DNA from: Opitutia bacterium UBA4506
GTDB lineage: Bacteria > Verrucomicrobiota > Verrucomicrobiia > Opitutales > Puniceicoccaceae
DNA: 64,000 nt
Reading direction: 5' to 3'
Assembly (NCBI GenBank): GCA_002388665.1
Contig: DGMY01000088.1
Coordinates: 1 to 64,000, forward strand
Positions 34,737 to 44,108 of this stretch are shown piece by piece. The position numbers were made by a program, and so were the translations under genes. How positions within the stretch are numbered: the first letter of the stretch is position 1; each line of letters begins with the position of its first letter. Under the pieces are notes generated by a model. It was not told the origin of the DNA and did no database searches. It saw only the letters and a program-made list of their open reading frames with translations.

Positions 34737-35536
34737 GCGGAAATCGAGAAAAAGGCCGTGATTCTTCCGCCCGGGATGAGCGGTTTTCCGTAAACGAATA
34801 TTTGGAGCGTATCCGTCCGTTGGCGGCTCGAGTCGGGTTCCAGATGGAAACTTTTGCCGCGATCGGACCCTACGGTCTACCGGTCCTGGTCCGGGGTGGA
34901 GATATGGAACCGCTGCTCTATCTCTCCACTGGGGTTCATGGTGATGAGCCGGCCGGTCCATTGGCGATTGAGAGAGCGCTGGCCGCAGACAGTTTTTCTT
35001 ATGATTTCGGATGGGTGATCTTTCCGGTTCTGAATCCTACCGGCCTGGAGAAGGGAACCCGCGAGACCGAGAAGGGGATCGATCTGAATCGAGACTATCG
35101 ATACCTGCGCGCGCCGGAGTCGAGGGCCCATCGAGAGCTTTTGGCGACGAGAAATTGGCAGTTTCACGCTGCTTTGGGGTTGCACGAGGATTGGGAGGCA
35201 CGTGGCGGATATTTGTACGAGCACAACCGCGAGGCGCTTCCCAACCCATGCCAAGCTTTGCTCTCGGTTCTCGAAGAAAATGTGGGCATCGATGCCAGCG
35301 GGGAGATCGACGGCTGGCCGACAACCTCGCCGGGACTGATTCACCCCCCGAGCGACTCCGGTTTGAGAGATCATTGGCCCGAGCAAATTTACCTGCTGAA
35401 GTATCATACGCAGATGAGCTATACGGTGGAAACCCCGAGCGAGTTCGATTTGGAACGGCGGATCGCCGCCCACTCCGAGGCGATTCGAGTGTTTGGGGAC
35501 GAGAGGGTTTGGATCGAAGATCGCAGGAAGAGTTAG
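34733..35536 (+). CDS. M14-family metallocarboxypeptidase / AstE-like protein
   Basis: This 267-aa zinc hydrolase has the H-x-x-E metal pair in LYLSTGVHGDEPAGPLAIER. It also has the substrate-binding NPTGLEKGTRETEKGIDLNR with the asparagine-arginine pair, a third ligand histidine in AALGLHEDWEARGGYLYEHN, and a glutamate in SYTVETPSEFDLERR. These match M14 carboxypeptidases and the related succinylglutamate desuccinylase group. It overlaps the trans-sulfuration gene by 4 bp, so a linked role in amino-acid or peptide metabolism is possible. The substrate is unknown. Confidence 0.85.
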   Translation: MSGNREKGRDSSARDERFSVNEYLERIRPLAARVGFQMETFAAIGPYGLPVLVRGGDMEPLLYLSTGVHGDEPAGPLAIERALAADSFSYDFGWVIFPVLNPTGLEKGTRETEKGIDLNRDYRYLRAPESRAHRELLATRNWQFHAALGLHEDWEARGGYLYEHNREALPNPCQALLSVLEENVGIDASGEIDGWPTTSPGLIHPPSDSGLRDHWPEQIYLLKYHTQMSYTVETPSEFDLERRIAAHSEAIRVFGDERVWIEDRRKS

Positions 35537-35563
35537 GACTATTTTTGAGACGGGGGTAGAATA

Positions 35564-36481
35564 ATGACCAGGGAAGAGAGCCATATTCAGAAGATCGCAA
35601 TCACGGGTGGTACTGGATTGATCGGAGGTGCCGTGCGGGACTCGCTTCGCGAGGCGGGGCACGAGGTCGTGGTGATCAGTCGTTCGGGAGCCGACGGGAC
35701 AGTGTATTGGAATCCCGAAGACAAAGAGTTTGATCCGTCTCCTCTGGAGGGTTTTGACGCGGTGATCCATCTGGCCGGGGAACCTATTGCCAAGAGGTGG
35801 ACCGGAGAGGTCCGGGAGAAGATTTACTCCAGTCGGGTTCGCTCGACTCGGTTGTTGGTGGACGGGCTGGCTTCGTTGCAAGAGCCGCCAAAGGTCTTTC
35901 TCTCCGCTTCGGGGATCAATTTCTACCGTCCGACGGAGATGGGGGCGTCCTTGACTGAAGAGGAGGGGGAGGGTACCGATTTTCTGTCGCGCGTTTGCCT
36001 GCACTGGGAGGCTGAGGCCAAGCGTGCGGAAAAGTTTGCACCACGCGTTTGCTTCCTACGCACTTCGGCCGTTTTGGCCAAGGACGGAGGAGCGCTGGCC
36101 AAAATGCTTCCGATCTTCCGCAAAGGGGCGGGCGGCAGAATTGGATCCGGCGAGCAACCATTCCCTTGGGTAAGCCTGCGGGACTACGTCGGCATCTGTC
36201 ATCACTTGCTGTTCAGTTCTTCCTACTCGGGGCCGGTCAATGTAGTCTCTCCCGGGGTCGTCTCCAATGAGGAATTTGTGAAGTCGCTCGGTGAGGCGCT
36301 GAATCGTCCGGCGGTGATTCCCGTTCCGCGGACGGCGATTCGTTTGGCGTTCGGTGAGATGGGAACTTCGATGTTGCTTGAGGGCGTGCACGCAGTCCCG
36401 GCCGTACTTCAGCGGGACGGGTTCGTCTTTCAAGACAGCAAAGTCGGTCCGGCGCTTGCGAAGATCACTGGGAAGGAGTAG
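35564..36481 (+). CDS. TIGR01777-family NAD-binding oxidoreductase/epimerase (YfcH-like)
   Basis: This 305-aa extended short-chain dehydrogenase-like protein has the nucleotide-binding loop KIAITGGTGLIGGAVRDSLR. It also has the family-typical DAVIHLAGEPIAKRWTGEVR, then FLSASGINFYRPTEMGASLT, FPWVSLRDYVGICHHLLFSS and the DUF1731 C-terminus (LLEGVHAVPAVLQRDGF). The classical Y-x-x-x-K is replaced in this family, and its reaction is not established. It lies 27 bp after the M14-like gene and 10 bp before the next. Confidence 0.9.
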   Translation: MTREESHIQKIAITGGTGLIGGAVRDSLREAGHEVVVISRSGADGTVYWNPEDKEFDPSPLEGFDAVIHLAGEPIAKRWTGEVREKIYSSRVRSTRLLVDGLASLQEPPKVFLSASGINFYRPTEMGASLTEEEGEGTDFLSRVCLHWEAEAKRAEKFAPRVCFLRTSAVLAKDGGALAKMLPIFRKGAGGRIGSGEQPFPWVSLRDYVGICHHLLFSSSYSGPVNVVSPGVVSNEEFVKSLGEALNRPAVIPVPRTAIRLAFGEMGTSMLLEGVHAVPAVLQRDGFVFQDSKVGPALAKITGKE

Positions 36482-36490
36482 ATCTCTTCG

Positions 36491-37465
36491 GTGATCGTAG
36501 CTGGCAAAAAGGTTCTCGTCGTAGGCGCTGGAATTTCCGGATTGATGGTTGCCTCCGAGTTGCAGGAGGCAGGTGTTTGCGTCAAGGTCGTCGAAAAGGG
36601 GCGTGGCTTTGGCGGGCGCATGGCGACACGCCGGATGGCGGGTGCGAGGATCGATCACGGCGCCCAGTTTTTTACCGTTCGCTCCGAGCAGTTTCGCCAG
36701 CGGGTGATGGGATGGCTCGACCAAGGGATCGTTCATGAGTGGTTCCGGGCCGCTCCGTGGGATTCCGGGCCGGAGGAGTATCCACGGTATCGCGGGAACG
36801 CTGGAATGACCGATGTGGCCAAAGCTCTCGCTGCGCCTCTCGATGTGGAGCGTTCGGTCCGATTGGTCAACGCGTCCTGGTCCGGCGTAGGCTGGCGGGC
36901 GGAGTCCGATGGGGGGCGATCCTACGAGGCCGATGTATTGATTTTGACTCCTCCTGTGCCACAGTCGGTGGCCCTGCTCAGTGAGTCCGGGATCCAGCTT
37001 CCCGGTTCGGATTGGGTAGCTCTTTCCGAGATGGATTACGAGCCGTGCTTGACCGGGCTCTTCGTTCTTTCCGGCCCGAGTGGGATTCCGGCGCCCGGCG
37101 CGATGAAAGTGAAAGACGGCCCTGTCGTCTGGATGGGCGACAATACGCAGAAGGGCATCTCGCCGGATGTCTCGGCCGTGACCGTTCACTCCTCTCCCGA
37201 GTTTGCGCGGCAGTATTGGGATGCCGCGGATGACGAGCGGCTGCCAGTTCTTATCGAGGCGGCGAGTCGTCATCTTGATTCTGACGTTGTAGAGGCGTCT
37301 ATTCATCGGTGGCGCTACAATGTGCCAACGCGCGTCTGGAGCTCTCCGTTCTACTGGAACGATTCTTTTGCGCTTGGTCTCGCCGGGGATTCATTTGGCG
37401 GGGCCCGGATCGAAGGGGCCGCGCTCTCCGGGTTGGCCTTGAGCCGATACCTTCTTTCCTCATAG
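36491..37465 (+). CDS. FAD-dependent NAD(P) oxidoreductase (renalase-like)
   Basis: This 324-aa flavoprotein has the FAD Rossmann loop VLVVGAGISGLMVASELQEA, then GRGFGGRMATRRMAGARIDH and GAQFFTVRSEQFRQRV. These are diagnostic for the renalase-like/amine-oxidase subgroup. The C-terminal FAD contact is LGLAGDSFGGARIEGAALSG. The GTG start at 36491 is close to the previous stop. The physiological substrate of bacterial members is mostly unknown. Confidence 0.9.
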   Translation: MIVAGKKVLVVGAGISGLMVASELQEAGVCVKVVEKGRGFGGRMATRRMAGARIDHGAQFFTVRSEQFRQRVMGWLDQGIVHEWFRAAPWDSGPEEYPRYRGNAGMTDVAKALAAPLDVERSVRLVNASWSGVGWRAESDGGRSYEADVLILTPPVPQSVALLSESGIQLPGSDWVALSEMDYEPCLTGLFVLSGPSGIPAPGAMKVKDGPVVWMGDNTQKGISPDVSAVTVHSSPEFARQYWDAADDERLPVLIEAASRHLDSDVVEASIHRWRYNVPTRVWSSPFYWNDSFALGLAGDSFGGARIEGAALSGLALSRYLLSS

Positions 37466-37467
37466 GA

Positions 37468-38361
37468 ATGGGGCCTCTACTTTTTCTGCCTCTCTTGTCG
37501 GGGTTCCTGTACGCATTGTCGTCGCTGTTCCTTAAGCGGGGATTTCAGGAGGGCGTCGGTTTTACGCGGGTTCTGTTTTTGTCGAACATTGCAATGGGGC
37601 TCCTGATCTCGGTGATGATCCCCTTTCAATCGGAGCCCATTCATTGGGAGTTGATCTACCTGCCGATGATCGCGGCGGTATTCTTTTTCCTGGGACAAAC
37701 CTTCACTTTCGTCGCGATCCGAGTCGGAGATGTTTCGGTCGTGACCCCGACAATGGGAACGAAGGTCATTTTCGTAGCGATTTTGGCGAGTATTTTCTTT
37801 GGCTATGAGATGTCGCTGGTCGGTTGGCTCGCAGTGCTCCTTGCCGGGGTCGCCGTCTCGCTTCTCGGTTTGACCCGCGGTTCGGTCGGCGGGAGGAAAG
37901 CGGTCCTCGCCGCGATTGGTTGGGCTGCGCTCTCCGCATTGTTTTTCGCGACCTGTGATAATCTCGTTTCTGCCTGGTCTGCGAGATTTGGTCGGCCTGC
38001 GTTTGTGGTGGTCTTGTTTGGGACGGTCGCTCTTCTCTCCTTTCTCTTGATTCCGTTTTTCAGTGCGCCACTACGGATGGTAACCAGGAAGGCTTGGCCG
38101 TGGGTTCTCTGGGGGTGTACTCTTTTGGGGGTGCAGGCCTCTCTTCTCGCCATTGCGCTGACTTATGAGGACCCCACTGTCGCCAATACCCTGTATTCGA
38201 GCCGTGGTCTCTGGGCGGTGATCATGGTGTCGACGATTGGGGTCTGGTTTGGGAACCGGGAAGGGGAGCTTCCCCGTTGGATCCTGGTTGCCCGTTTGGG
38301 AGGGTCATTGCTCATTCTTCTCGCGATCTATCTGATGCTCTTTGTGGCTGGAGTTGAGTAG
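37468..38361 (+). CDS. EamA/DMT-family transporter
   Basis: This inner-membrane protein of about 297 aa has ten predicted helices in two EamA repeats: LPLLSGFLYALSSLFLKRGF, then SVVTPTMGTKVIFVAILASI, and in the second half ANTLYSSRGLWAVIMVSTIG. The frame is open upstream to 37309, but that part overlaps the preceding flavoprotein gene, so the ATG at 37468 is used. The substrate is unknown. Confidence 0.88.
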   Translation: MGPLLFLPLLSGFLYALSSLFLKRGFQEGVGFTRVLFLSNIAMGLLISVMIPFQSEPIHWELIYLPMIAAVFFFLGQTFTFVAIRVGDVSVVTPTMGTKVIFVAILASIFFGYEMSLVGWLAVLLAGVAVSLLGLTRGSVGGRKAVLAAIGWAALSALFFATCDNLVSAWSARFGRPAFVVVLFGTVALLSFLLIPFFSAPLRMVTRKAWPWVLWGCTLLGVQASLLAIALTYEDPTVANTLYSSRGLWAVIMVSTIGVWFGNREGELPRWILVARLGGSLLILLAIYLMLFVAGVE

Positions 38362-38385
38362 CTCCCTCTTCTAGAATCGAAGATT

Positions 38386-39873
38386 ATGCGATTATTGCTC
38401 TTCATTGTCCTGGTTACACTTTTCGCAGTTGGGGTGGTGGGCTTTTACCATGTTCGGAAACCTCTACCTTCTGGAATAGAGTTTCGCGGGCCCGACCGCG
38501 TGCTCAATTCAAAGGATATCCAATTTTTTGCCGATGTTACTGCGTCGACGAAGGATGATCAGCCGTGGGTGCAGCAGGAAATTTTTGAGGAGGTCTTTCG
38601 GCGGATCCAGCAGGCCGATGGTTTTGTCGTCGCGGATTTCTTTCTCGTCAATGAGTTTGCGGGAGGCGTTCCGGACGGGGTGGAGGGGCCGTCACTTTCC
38701 CAACAATTGATCGATGCCTTGATCAGCGCTCGGAAGAAGCATCCCGAGATGCCGATTATTCTGATCACGGATCCGCTGAATACTCTCTATGGCGGACTCG
38801 AGCAGCCGCTTTTCGCACAGTTGGAAAGCAATGGGATCGAGGTGGTACTGACGGATCTGCGGAAGCTGCGGGATAGTAATCAGATCTTCTCTCCCGTCTG
38901 GCGTACATTTTTTCAGTGGTGGGGCGATCCTCAGGGGGAGATGCTGAAGAACCCGATTGGGGATGGCAGGATCGGGCTGTCGGCCTTTTTGGAATTGCTG
39001 AATTTTAAGGCAAATCATCGCAAGACTTTGATCACGGGAAATCTCTCAGGGGAGTTGTTTGGGCTAGTAACCTCAGGGAATCCACACAGTGCGAGTGCCA
39101 TGCACAGCAATGTTGCTCTCGGTTTTACGGGACCGCTGGCGGCCGATCTTTTGCAGTCCGAGGCCGCGGTCTATGAGTTTTCGACGGGGCAAGAGTTTCC
39201 CCGTTTGATCCAAGAGTTCCTGGATCGTGATTACGAATCAGCTAGTGGGAATGACGCGACCCTTTCGGCGGTTGTTCTCACCGAAATGGCGATTAAGCGG
39301 GAGTTGATCGATCGGTTCGACCGGCTGGAGCGAGGGGATCGGGCAGATCTGGCCATCTTCTATTTTTCGGACATGGAGTTGCAGGATGCCTTGGAGAAAG
39401 CCATTGAGAGAGGGGCGCGGATTCGCCTGTTAATGGACCCAAACAAAGATGCTTTTGGCCGCGAGAAAAACGGCATTCCCAATCGGCAGGTTGCGGCGAG
39501 TTTGATAAAGAAAGGGGTCGAGGTGCGATGGTACCGTACCGCGGGGGAGCAGTTTCATACGAAAATGGCGTTCTTCGACTACGGGGAAGCGGTGGACTCG
39601 CTGATTCTGGGCTCCGCCAATTGGACGCGGCGCAACTTGGATAATCTCAATTTGGAAACCTCGGTGAGCGTGACGGGTCCGGCCAGGGATCCCCTCTTTG
39701 TCGATGTGAAGAATTACTTCACCTTTATTTGGACCAATGGTGCCGGGGATTGGCCCGCAGAAACTCCGAATGGGGTCGTCTCCAGCGTCCCCTACGATGA
39801 GTTTAAGGATGAGTCGGGCTTTCGAAAAATCCTCTACTGGATCATGGAGCGGACTGGCGCCAGCACGTTTTAG
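38386..39873 (+). CDS. Phospholipase D-like protein with one degenerate HKD motif
   Basis: This 495-aa protein has an N-terminal membrane or signal segment (LLLFIVLVTLFAVGVVGFYH) and two PLD-like halves. The second motif is canonical: FHTKMAFFDYGEAVDSLILG with SANWTRRNLDNLNLE. The first is ANHRKTLITGNLSGELFG, which keeps H-x-K but has no aspartate at the usual position. It resembles cardiolipin-synthase/PLD-type hydrolases or transferases acting outside or at the membrane. The product is uncertain. Confidence 0.85.
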   Translation: MRLLLFIVLVTLFAVGVVGFYHVRKPLPSGIEFRGPDRVLNSKDIQFFADVTASTKDDQPWVQQEIFEEVFRRIQQADGFVVADFFLVNEFAGGVPDGVEGPSLSQQLIDALISARKKHPEMPIILITDPLNTLYGGLEQPLFAQLESNGIEVVLTDLRKLRDSNQIFSPVWRTFFQWWGDPQGEMLKNPIGDGRIGLSAFLELLNFKANHRKTLITGNLSGELFGLVTSGNPHSASAMHSNVALGFTGPLAADLLQSEAAVYEFSTGQEFPRLIQEFLDRDYESASGNDATLSAVVLTEMAIKRELIDRFDRLERGDRADLAIFYFSDMELQDALEKAIERGARIRLLMDPNKDAFGREKNGIPNRQVAASLIKKGVEVRWYRTAGEQFHTKMAFFDYGEAVDSLILGSANWTRRNLDNLNLETSVSVTGPARDPLFVDVKNYFTFIWTNGAGDWPAETPNGVVSSVPYDEFKDESGFRKILYWIMERTGASTF

Positions 39874-39885
39874 GTGATCAGAACG

Positions 39886-39911
39886 CGGCCCCTGAATACG
39901 CGAAAGGGCCG
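39886..39911. terminator. GC hairpin between convergent genes
   Basis: CGGCCC (39886-39891) can pair with GGGCCG (39906-39911) across a 14-nt loop, between the stops of the convergent PLD-like and nadB genes. No U-tract follows, so it is a weak terminator candidate. Confidence 0.3.
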
Positions 39912-39912
39912 A

Positions 39913-41517
39913 CTATCGGATGATTGTGGTGTCGAGGGCCTCTGGCGAGAGCGAGGGATAATCCAGGATATAGTGAAGCCCCCGACTTTCCTTTCGTTGG
40001 AGGGCGCACTGTACCATTAGATCGGCTACCTGAACCATGTTTCGCAGTTCGAGAAGCTTGGGCTCGACCCGGAAGTTCCAGTAGTAGTCGTTGATCTCGC
40101 GGGAGAGGAGCTGGATTCGCGCCCGCGCTCGTTCGAGGCGTTTTGTGGTTCGAACAATTCCAACGTAGTCCCAGAGCGTGCGTTTGAGCTCACTCCAGTT
40201 GTGGAAGAGGATGACCCGCTCGTCCGAGTTGCTGACGTTGCCATCGACCCAGGGGGGGAGGCTGTCGATCTCCCCAGGGTACTCGGTGAGGAATTGATCG
40301 ACCGATTCTACCCCGCGATGAGCGAGGACCAGAGCCTCGAGGAGGGAGTTGCTCGCGAGGCGGTTCGCGCCGTGAAGTCCTGTGCAGGCCACTTCGCCAC
40401 AGGCGTAGAGCCCCTTCAATGAGGTCTCGGCGGAGAGATTGGTCGCTACCCCGCCACAGAGGTAGTGGGCTGCGGGAACCACGGGAATCAGGTCCTTTTC
40501 GATGTGGATGCCGTTGTCGCGGCAGTGGGCGTAGATCGTGGGAAACCGTTCTTCGAGCTCCTTTTTGGACATCGAGGTGATATCGAGAAAGACGTGTTCC
40601 GCTCCCGACCGTTTCATTTCGGAATCGATGGCCCGGGCTACGATGTCGCGCGGGGCGAGATCCTTGCGCGGATGATACCGCTCCATGAATGGCTCGCCCT
40701 CGCTGTTGCGCAGGATCGCTCCCTCTCCGCGGACGGCTTCGCTGATCAGGAAACGCTTTCCATCCTGAGAAAAGAAGGCGGTGGGGTGGAATTGAACGAA
40801 CTCGAGATTGCGAATCTCTGCTCCAGCGCGATACGCCATCGCCACTCCGTCGCCAGTAGCGATATCGGGATTGGTAGTAAACTGATAGACCTGCCCAACC
40901 CCTCCAGTAGCGAGAAGGACCGAGGAGGTGCGGAGGGCGAAGACCGTGTGGTCTACTTCGTTGAAGCAATAGATGCCAGCTACGCGGTTCTCATCGTCGG
41001 TCCCCGTGTAGCCAAACTTCTTCAACTTGCGGGTGGTGATCAGGTCGATCGCCATGCAGTGCTCGCGGACCTCAATGAGCGGACTTTCGTTTATCCCATG
41101 CAGGAGCGCTTGTTCAATCGCCCGTCCGGTTACGTCCTTCACATGAAGGATCCGTCGCTTCGAGTGACCACCTTCCTTCCCGAGGGATACCCGGCCGTCT
41201 TCCAACTGGGAAAATTCGACCCCCATTTGGATCATCTCTTTGATCCGCTCCGGGCCATCCTGAACGATCTGGCGTACAACCGCCGAGTTGCACAGGCCGT
41301 CTCCCGCATCGAGGGTGTCCTTTACATGGGACTCGAAGTCATCCGAGCTGGAGGTCACGCAGGCGATGCCGCCTTGCGCGTAGTTCGTGTTCGATTCGGC
41401 TCGGTTCTTCTTGGTGACGATGCAAACCGTCCGTCCGCGCGAGGCGAGACCCAGGGCAAAACTCAATCCGGCGATTCCGCTGCCTACGACAACGGCGTCA
41501 AAATCATAAGTTTTCAA
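39913..41517 (-). CDS. nadB: L-aspartate oxidase
   Basis: This FAD enzyme oxidises L-aspartate to iminoaspartate, the first step of de novo NAD synthesis. DAVVVGSGIAGLSFALGLAS is the FAD loop, NTNYAQGGIACVTSSSDDFE follows, and DLAPRDIVARAIDSEMKRSG with HYLCGGVATNLSAETSLKGL matches NadB. The start is uncertain: the TTG at 41517 gives the family length (~534 aa). An ATG at 41613 would overlap panC and adds ~32 non-conserved residues. Neither start has a clear Shine-Dalgarno sequence. Confidence 0.93.
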   Translation of the reverse strand: MKTYDFDAVVVGSGIAGLSFALGLASRGRTVCIVTKKNRAESNTNYAQGGIACVTSSSDDFESHVKDTLDAGDGLCNSAVVRQIVQDGPERIKEMIQMGVEFSQLEDGRVSLGKEGGHSKRRILHVKDVTGRAIEQALLHGINESPLIEVREHCMAIDLITTRKLKKFGYTGTDDENRVAGIYCFNEVDHTVFALRTSSVLLATGGVGQVYQFTTNPDIATGDGVAMAYRAGAEIRNLEFVQFHPTAFFSQDGKRFLISEAVRGEGAILRNSEGEPFMERYHPRKDLAPRDIVARAIDSEMKRSGAEHVFLDITSMSKKELEERFPTIYAHCRDNGIHIEKDLIPVVPAAHYLCGGVATNLSAETSLKGLYACGEVACTGLHGANRLASNSLLEALVLAHRGVESVDQFLTEYPGEIDSLPPWVDGNVSNSDERVILFHNWSELKRTLWDYVGIVRTTKRLERARARIQLLSREINDYYWNFRVEPKLLELRNMVQVADLMVQCALQRKESRGLHYILDYPSLSPEALDTTIIR

Positions 41518-41549
41518 TTGTAGAAAAAATCGGGAGGTAGGTCCGGGGG

Positions 41550-42392
41550 TTACAGTTCGATGTTGTCGATCAATCGGACTTGATCGAGCCAGCAGGCAAC
41601 CGCGATCAGGCACTCGCCGGGGACGATCTCCTTCACTGGTTGCATCAGGTTCTTATCGACGATTGCGGCGTAGATGATTCGCAGTCGCCGGCTCTGGGAG
41701 AGGGTGTGGGTGACCTCCGCGATCGCGCGATCCACGCTTCGGACTCCGTTGTCCGACAGGGTCTTGCCTTCCATGAGCGCTTTGTAGATCAGTCCGGCGT
41801 CTTTGCGTTGTTCCTGGGTGAGGTACTGGTTGCGGGAGCTCTTTGCCAGGCCGTCTTCCTCGCGAATGGTCGGGGAGATCGCGAGTTCGATCGGCATGTG
41901 CAAGTCGTTGATCATCTTGCGAAGGACCGCACACTGCTGCGCATCTTTCTGGCCAAAGACGGCGACGTCGGGTCGCACGATATTGAAAAGTTGGGTGCAG
42001 ATGGTGGTCACCCCGCGGAAGTGGTTCGGCCGGGAGACTCCGCAGAGGCCCTTGCTCACCAATTCTTCTTCGACATACGTTGAGTACGAGGAGGGATAGA
42101 CGTCTTCGTTCTCGGGAAGGAACAGGATGTCCACGCCGTTTTCCTCGCAAAGTGCCTGGTCCGCCTCGAGATTTCGCGGATATTCCGTAAAATCCTCACT
42201 CGGGGCAAACTGGGTCGGATTCACATAGATCGAGACTACCGTGAGGTCGGCCTTGTCGAGCGATGTTTTGATTAGACTCGCATGCCCCTCGTGGAGAGCG
42301 CCCATCGTCGGCACCAAACCGATCAATCGACCTTTACTCCGATTCGAAATCGAAGTGGACTGCATTTCGTTGATGGACCGGATGACCTGCAT
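41550..42392 (-). CDS. panC: Pantoate-beta-alanine ligase
   Basis: This 280-aa cytoplasmic ligase of coenzyme A synthesis contains IGLVPTMGALHEGHASLIKT with the ATP-binding HxGH motif, then VVSIYVNPTQFAPSEDFTEY, FRGVTTICTQLFNIVRPDVA and FGQKDAQQCAVLRKMINDL. All are diagnostic for PanC. The ATG at 42392 gives the usual N-terminus (MQVIRSINEMQ); the open frame extends to 42488. It is followed 32 bp later by nadB, so two cofactor genes form one transcript. Confidence 0.95.
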   Translation of the reverse strand: MQVIRSINEMQSTSISNRSKGRLIGLVPTMGALHEGHASLIKTSLDKADLTVVSIYVNPTQFAPSEDFTEYPRNLEADQALCEENGVDILFLPENEDVYPSSYSTYVEEELVSKGLCGVSRPNHFRGVTTICTQLFNIVRPDVAVFGQKDAQQCAVLRKMINDLHMPIELAISPTIREEDGLAKSSRNQYLTQEQRKDAGLIYKALMEGKTLSDNGVRSVDRAIAEVTHTLSQSRRLRIIYAAIVDKNLMQPVKEIVPGECLIAVACWLDQVRLIDNIEL

Positions 42393-42704
42393 AAGTCCTT
42401 GAGAGAAAGGGCATCTTCGCCGTTTTTTCAAACAAAACCGTTCAAATGACCTCGGTTCCCTCGCATATTCCAATCGAATCGAGCCCAATCGAACCGCCTC
42501 CGCTTCCTCTTTTCTCCACTTTCTCCCCCCGGTTTTAGCCGGATGCTACTTTGTCAGGTCAAAAATAGATGACATGGGAAGGGCCAGGGAAGGGTCGTGG
42601 GGGGATCACGCAGGGGAGGAGAAGGTAAAATTGTCGCCAACAAATATTGATTGATCACATTAGCTACTTGCTTCGCGTCGATTCATCCTAAAAAAAGGGG
42701 AACT
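42393..42704. other. Intergenic region between panC and dapL
   Basis: These 312 bp between divergent genes hold no gene or RNA that I recognise. They should contain both promoters. AAGGGGAACT just before 42705 is a plausible ribosome-binding site for dapL. Confidence 0.4.
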
Positions 42705-43952
42705 ATGGAAGAGTCCTTCATACAGTCACAATTTTCCGAGCGCATCGGTGGAGATAGCTTTGGCAAGGATACTGCCATTTATAAGTTCGAGAAGATCAAA
42801 CGGGCGAAGCGGGCCGCGATGAAGGAGCACCCGAAGATGGCTTTGATCGACATGGGAGTCGGCGAGCCGGACCAGATGGCTTATCCTGAGGTGGTTCAGA
42901 CACTGCAGCGTGAGGCTGCGCTACCTGAGAATCGCGGTTATGCCGACAATGGTTCCAGCTCTTTTTTGAGTGTTGCCGCTCATTACATGGAAGAGGTCTT
43001 CGGGGTGTCCGGTATCGATCCGGAGACTGAGGTCCTCCACTCGATCGGTTCGAAGACGGCACTCTCGATGTTGCCCGCGTGCTTTATCAATCCGGGCGAT
43101 GTCGTGCTGATGACTACCCCGGGCTATCCCGTTTTGGGCACTCATGCCGAGTACTATGGCGGTGAGGTCTACAAAATGCCTTTGCGGGAGGAAAGTGGTT
43201 TTCTCCCGGATCTGAACGCCATCCCAGCCGATATTTTGAAGCGGGCCAAGATGATGGTCTTGAACTACCCGAACAATCCAACCGGGGCTTCGGCGACAAA
43301 AGAGTTTTTTGAGCAGGTTGTAGAGTTCGCGAAGAAGAATGAGATCATTGTGATCCAGGACGCGGCGTACTCTGCGTTGATTTTTGAAGGCGAGCCGCTT
43401 TCGATCCTCCAGGTTCCCGGCGGAAAGGATGTAGCGATAGAGCTGCACTCTCTCTCGAAGGGTTTCAACATGACTGGATGGCGGATCGGCTTCGTTGTGG
43501 GGAATCCTTTGATTGTTGCCGCTTACGGCCATGTGAAGGACAACTCGGACTCCGGTCAGTTCCTTGCCATTCAGAAGGCAGGAGAAGCCGCTCTCTCTCG
43601 TCCTTGGATCACCGAAGAAATTTCGGCGAAGTACTCACGCCGGATGGACAATCTGGTCGAGGCTCTCCGTTCTTCCGGATTCAATGCGAAGAAGCCTGCG
43701 GGCAGTTTTTTCCTCTATGTGAAGGCCCCGAAATCCGCGAAAACTGAGGCGGGTGAAGAGATCACTTTTTCCACGGGGGAAGATTTCAGCCAATGGCTCA
43801 TCCGCAACGAGTTGGTCAGCACGGTTCCTTGGGATGAGGTTGGGGCCTACGTTCGTTTCTCTGTGACTTTTGAAGCGCACGGAGAGGAGAACGAGCGGAG
43901 GGTCATTGATGAGATCCGTAATCGACTCTCGAAATACTCCTTTAGCTTCTAA
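42705..43952 (+). CDS. dapL: LL-diaminopimelate aminotransferase
   Basis: This 415-aa PLP class I aminotransferase converts tetrahydrodipicolinate to LL-diaminopimelate in lysine and peptidoglycan synthesis. It starts MEESFIQSQFSERIGGDSFG, with the family-typical ALIDMGVGEPDQMAYPEVVQ, MVLNYPNNPTGASATKEFFE and VIQDAAYSALIFEGEPLS. The PLP lysine is in SLSKGFNMTGWRIGFVVGNP. AGGGGAAC lies directly before the ATG at 42705. This pathway variant is common in Verrucomicrobiota. Confidence 0.9.
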   Translation: MEESFIQSQFSERIGGDSFGKDTAIYKFEKIKRAKRAAMKEHPKMALIDMGVGEPDQMAYPEVVQTLQREAALPENRGYADNGSSSFLSVAAHYMEEVFGVSGIDPETEVLHSIGSKTALSMLPACFINPGDVVLMTTPGYPVLGTHAEYYGGEVYKMPLREESGFLPDLNAIPADILKRAKMMVLNYPNNPTGASATKEFFEQVVEFAKKNEIIVIQDAAYSALIFEGEPLSILQVPGGKDVAIELHSLSKGFNMTGWRIGFVVGNPLIVAAYGHVKDNSDSGQFLAIQKAGEAALSRPWITEEISAKYSRRMDNLVEALRSSGFNAKKPAGSFFLYVKAPKSAKTEAGEEITFSTGEDFSQWLIRNELVSTVPWDEVGAYVRFSVTFEAHGEENERRVIDEIRNRLSKYSFSF

Positions 43953-43980
43953 TCGTTTTCGTTCCCGAACCGGGGGCATC

Positions 43981-44017
43981 AAAAAAGTCGCAGGACCTGA
44001 GTTCTGCGACTTTTTTT
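43981..44017. terminator. Bidirectional rho-independent terminator
   Basis: GTCGCAG-(10 nt)-CTGCGAC is flanked by AAAAAA on the left and TTTTTTT on the right, between convergent dapL and the dynamin-like gene. It can terminate transcription in both directions. Confidence 0.93.
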
Positions 44018-44108
44018 GTGGAAAATTTCCGTCGGGATCTCCGCCAGAAAGGAATTGGGCTATCCGTGGCCTTCGGTTGATCCACGAGGGACCCGAAGGA
44101 GGATGACC

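Noticed and set aside
42393..42704. Riboswitch upstream of dapL
   Set aside because: No lysine-riboswitch or other known core could be recognised in these 312 bp.
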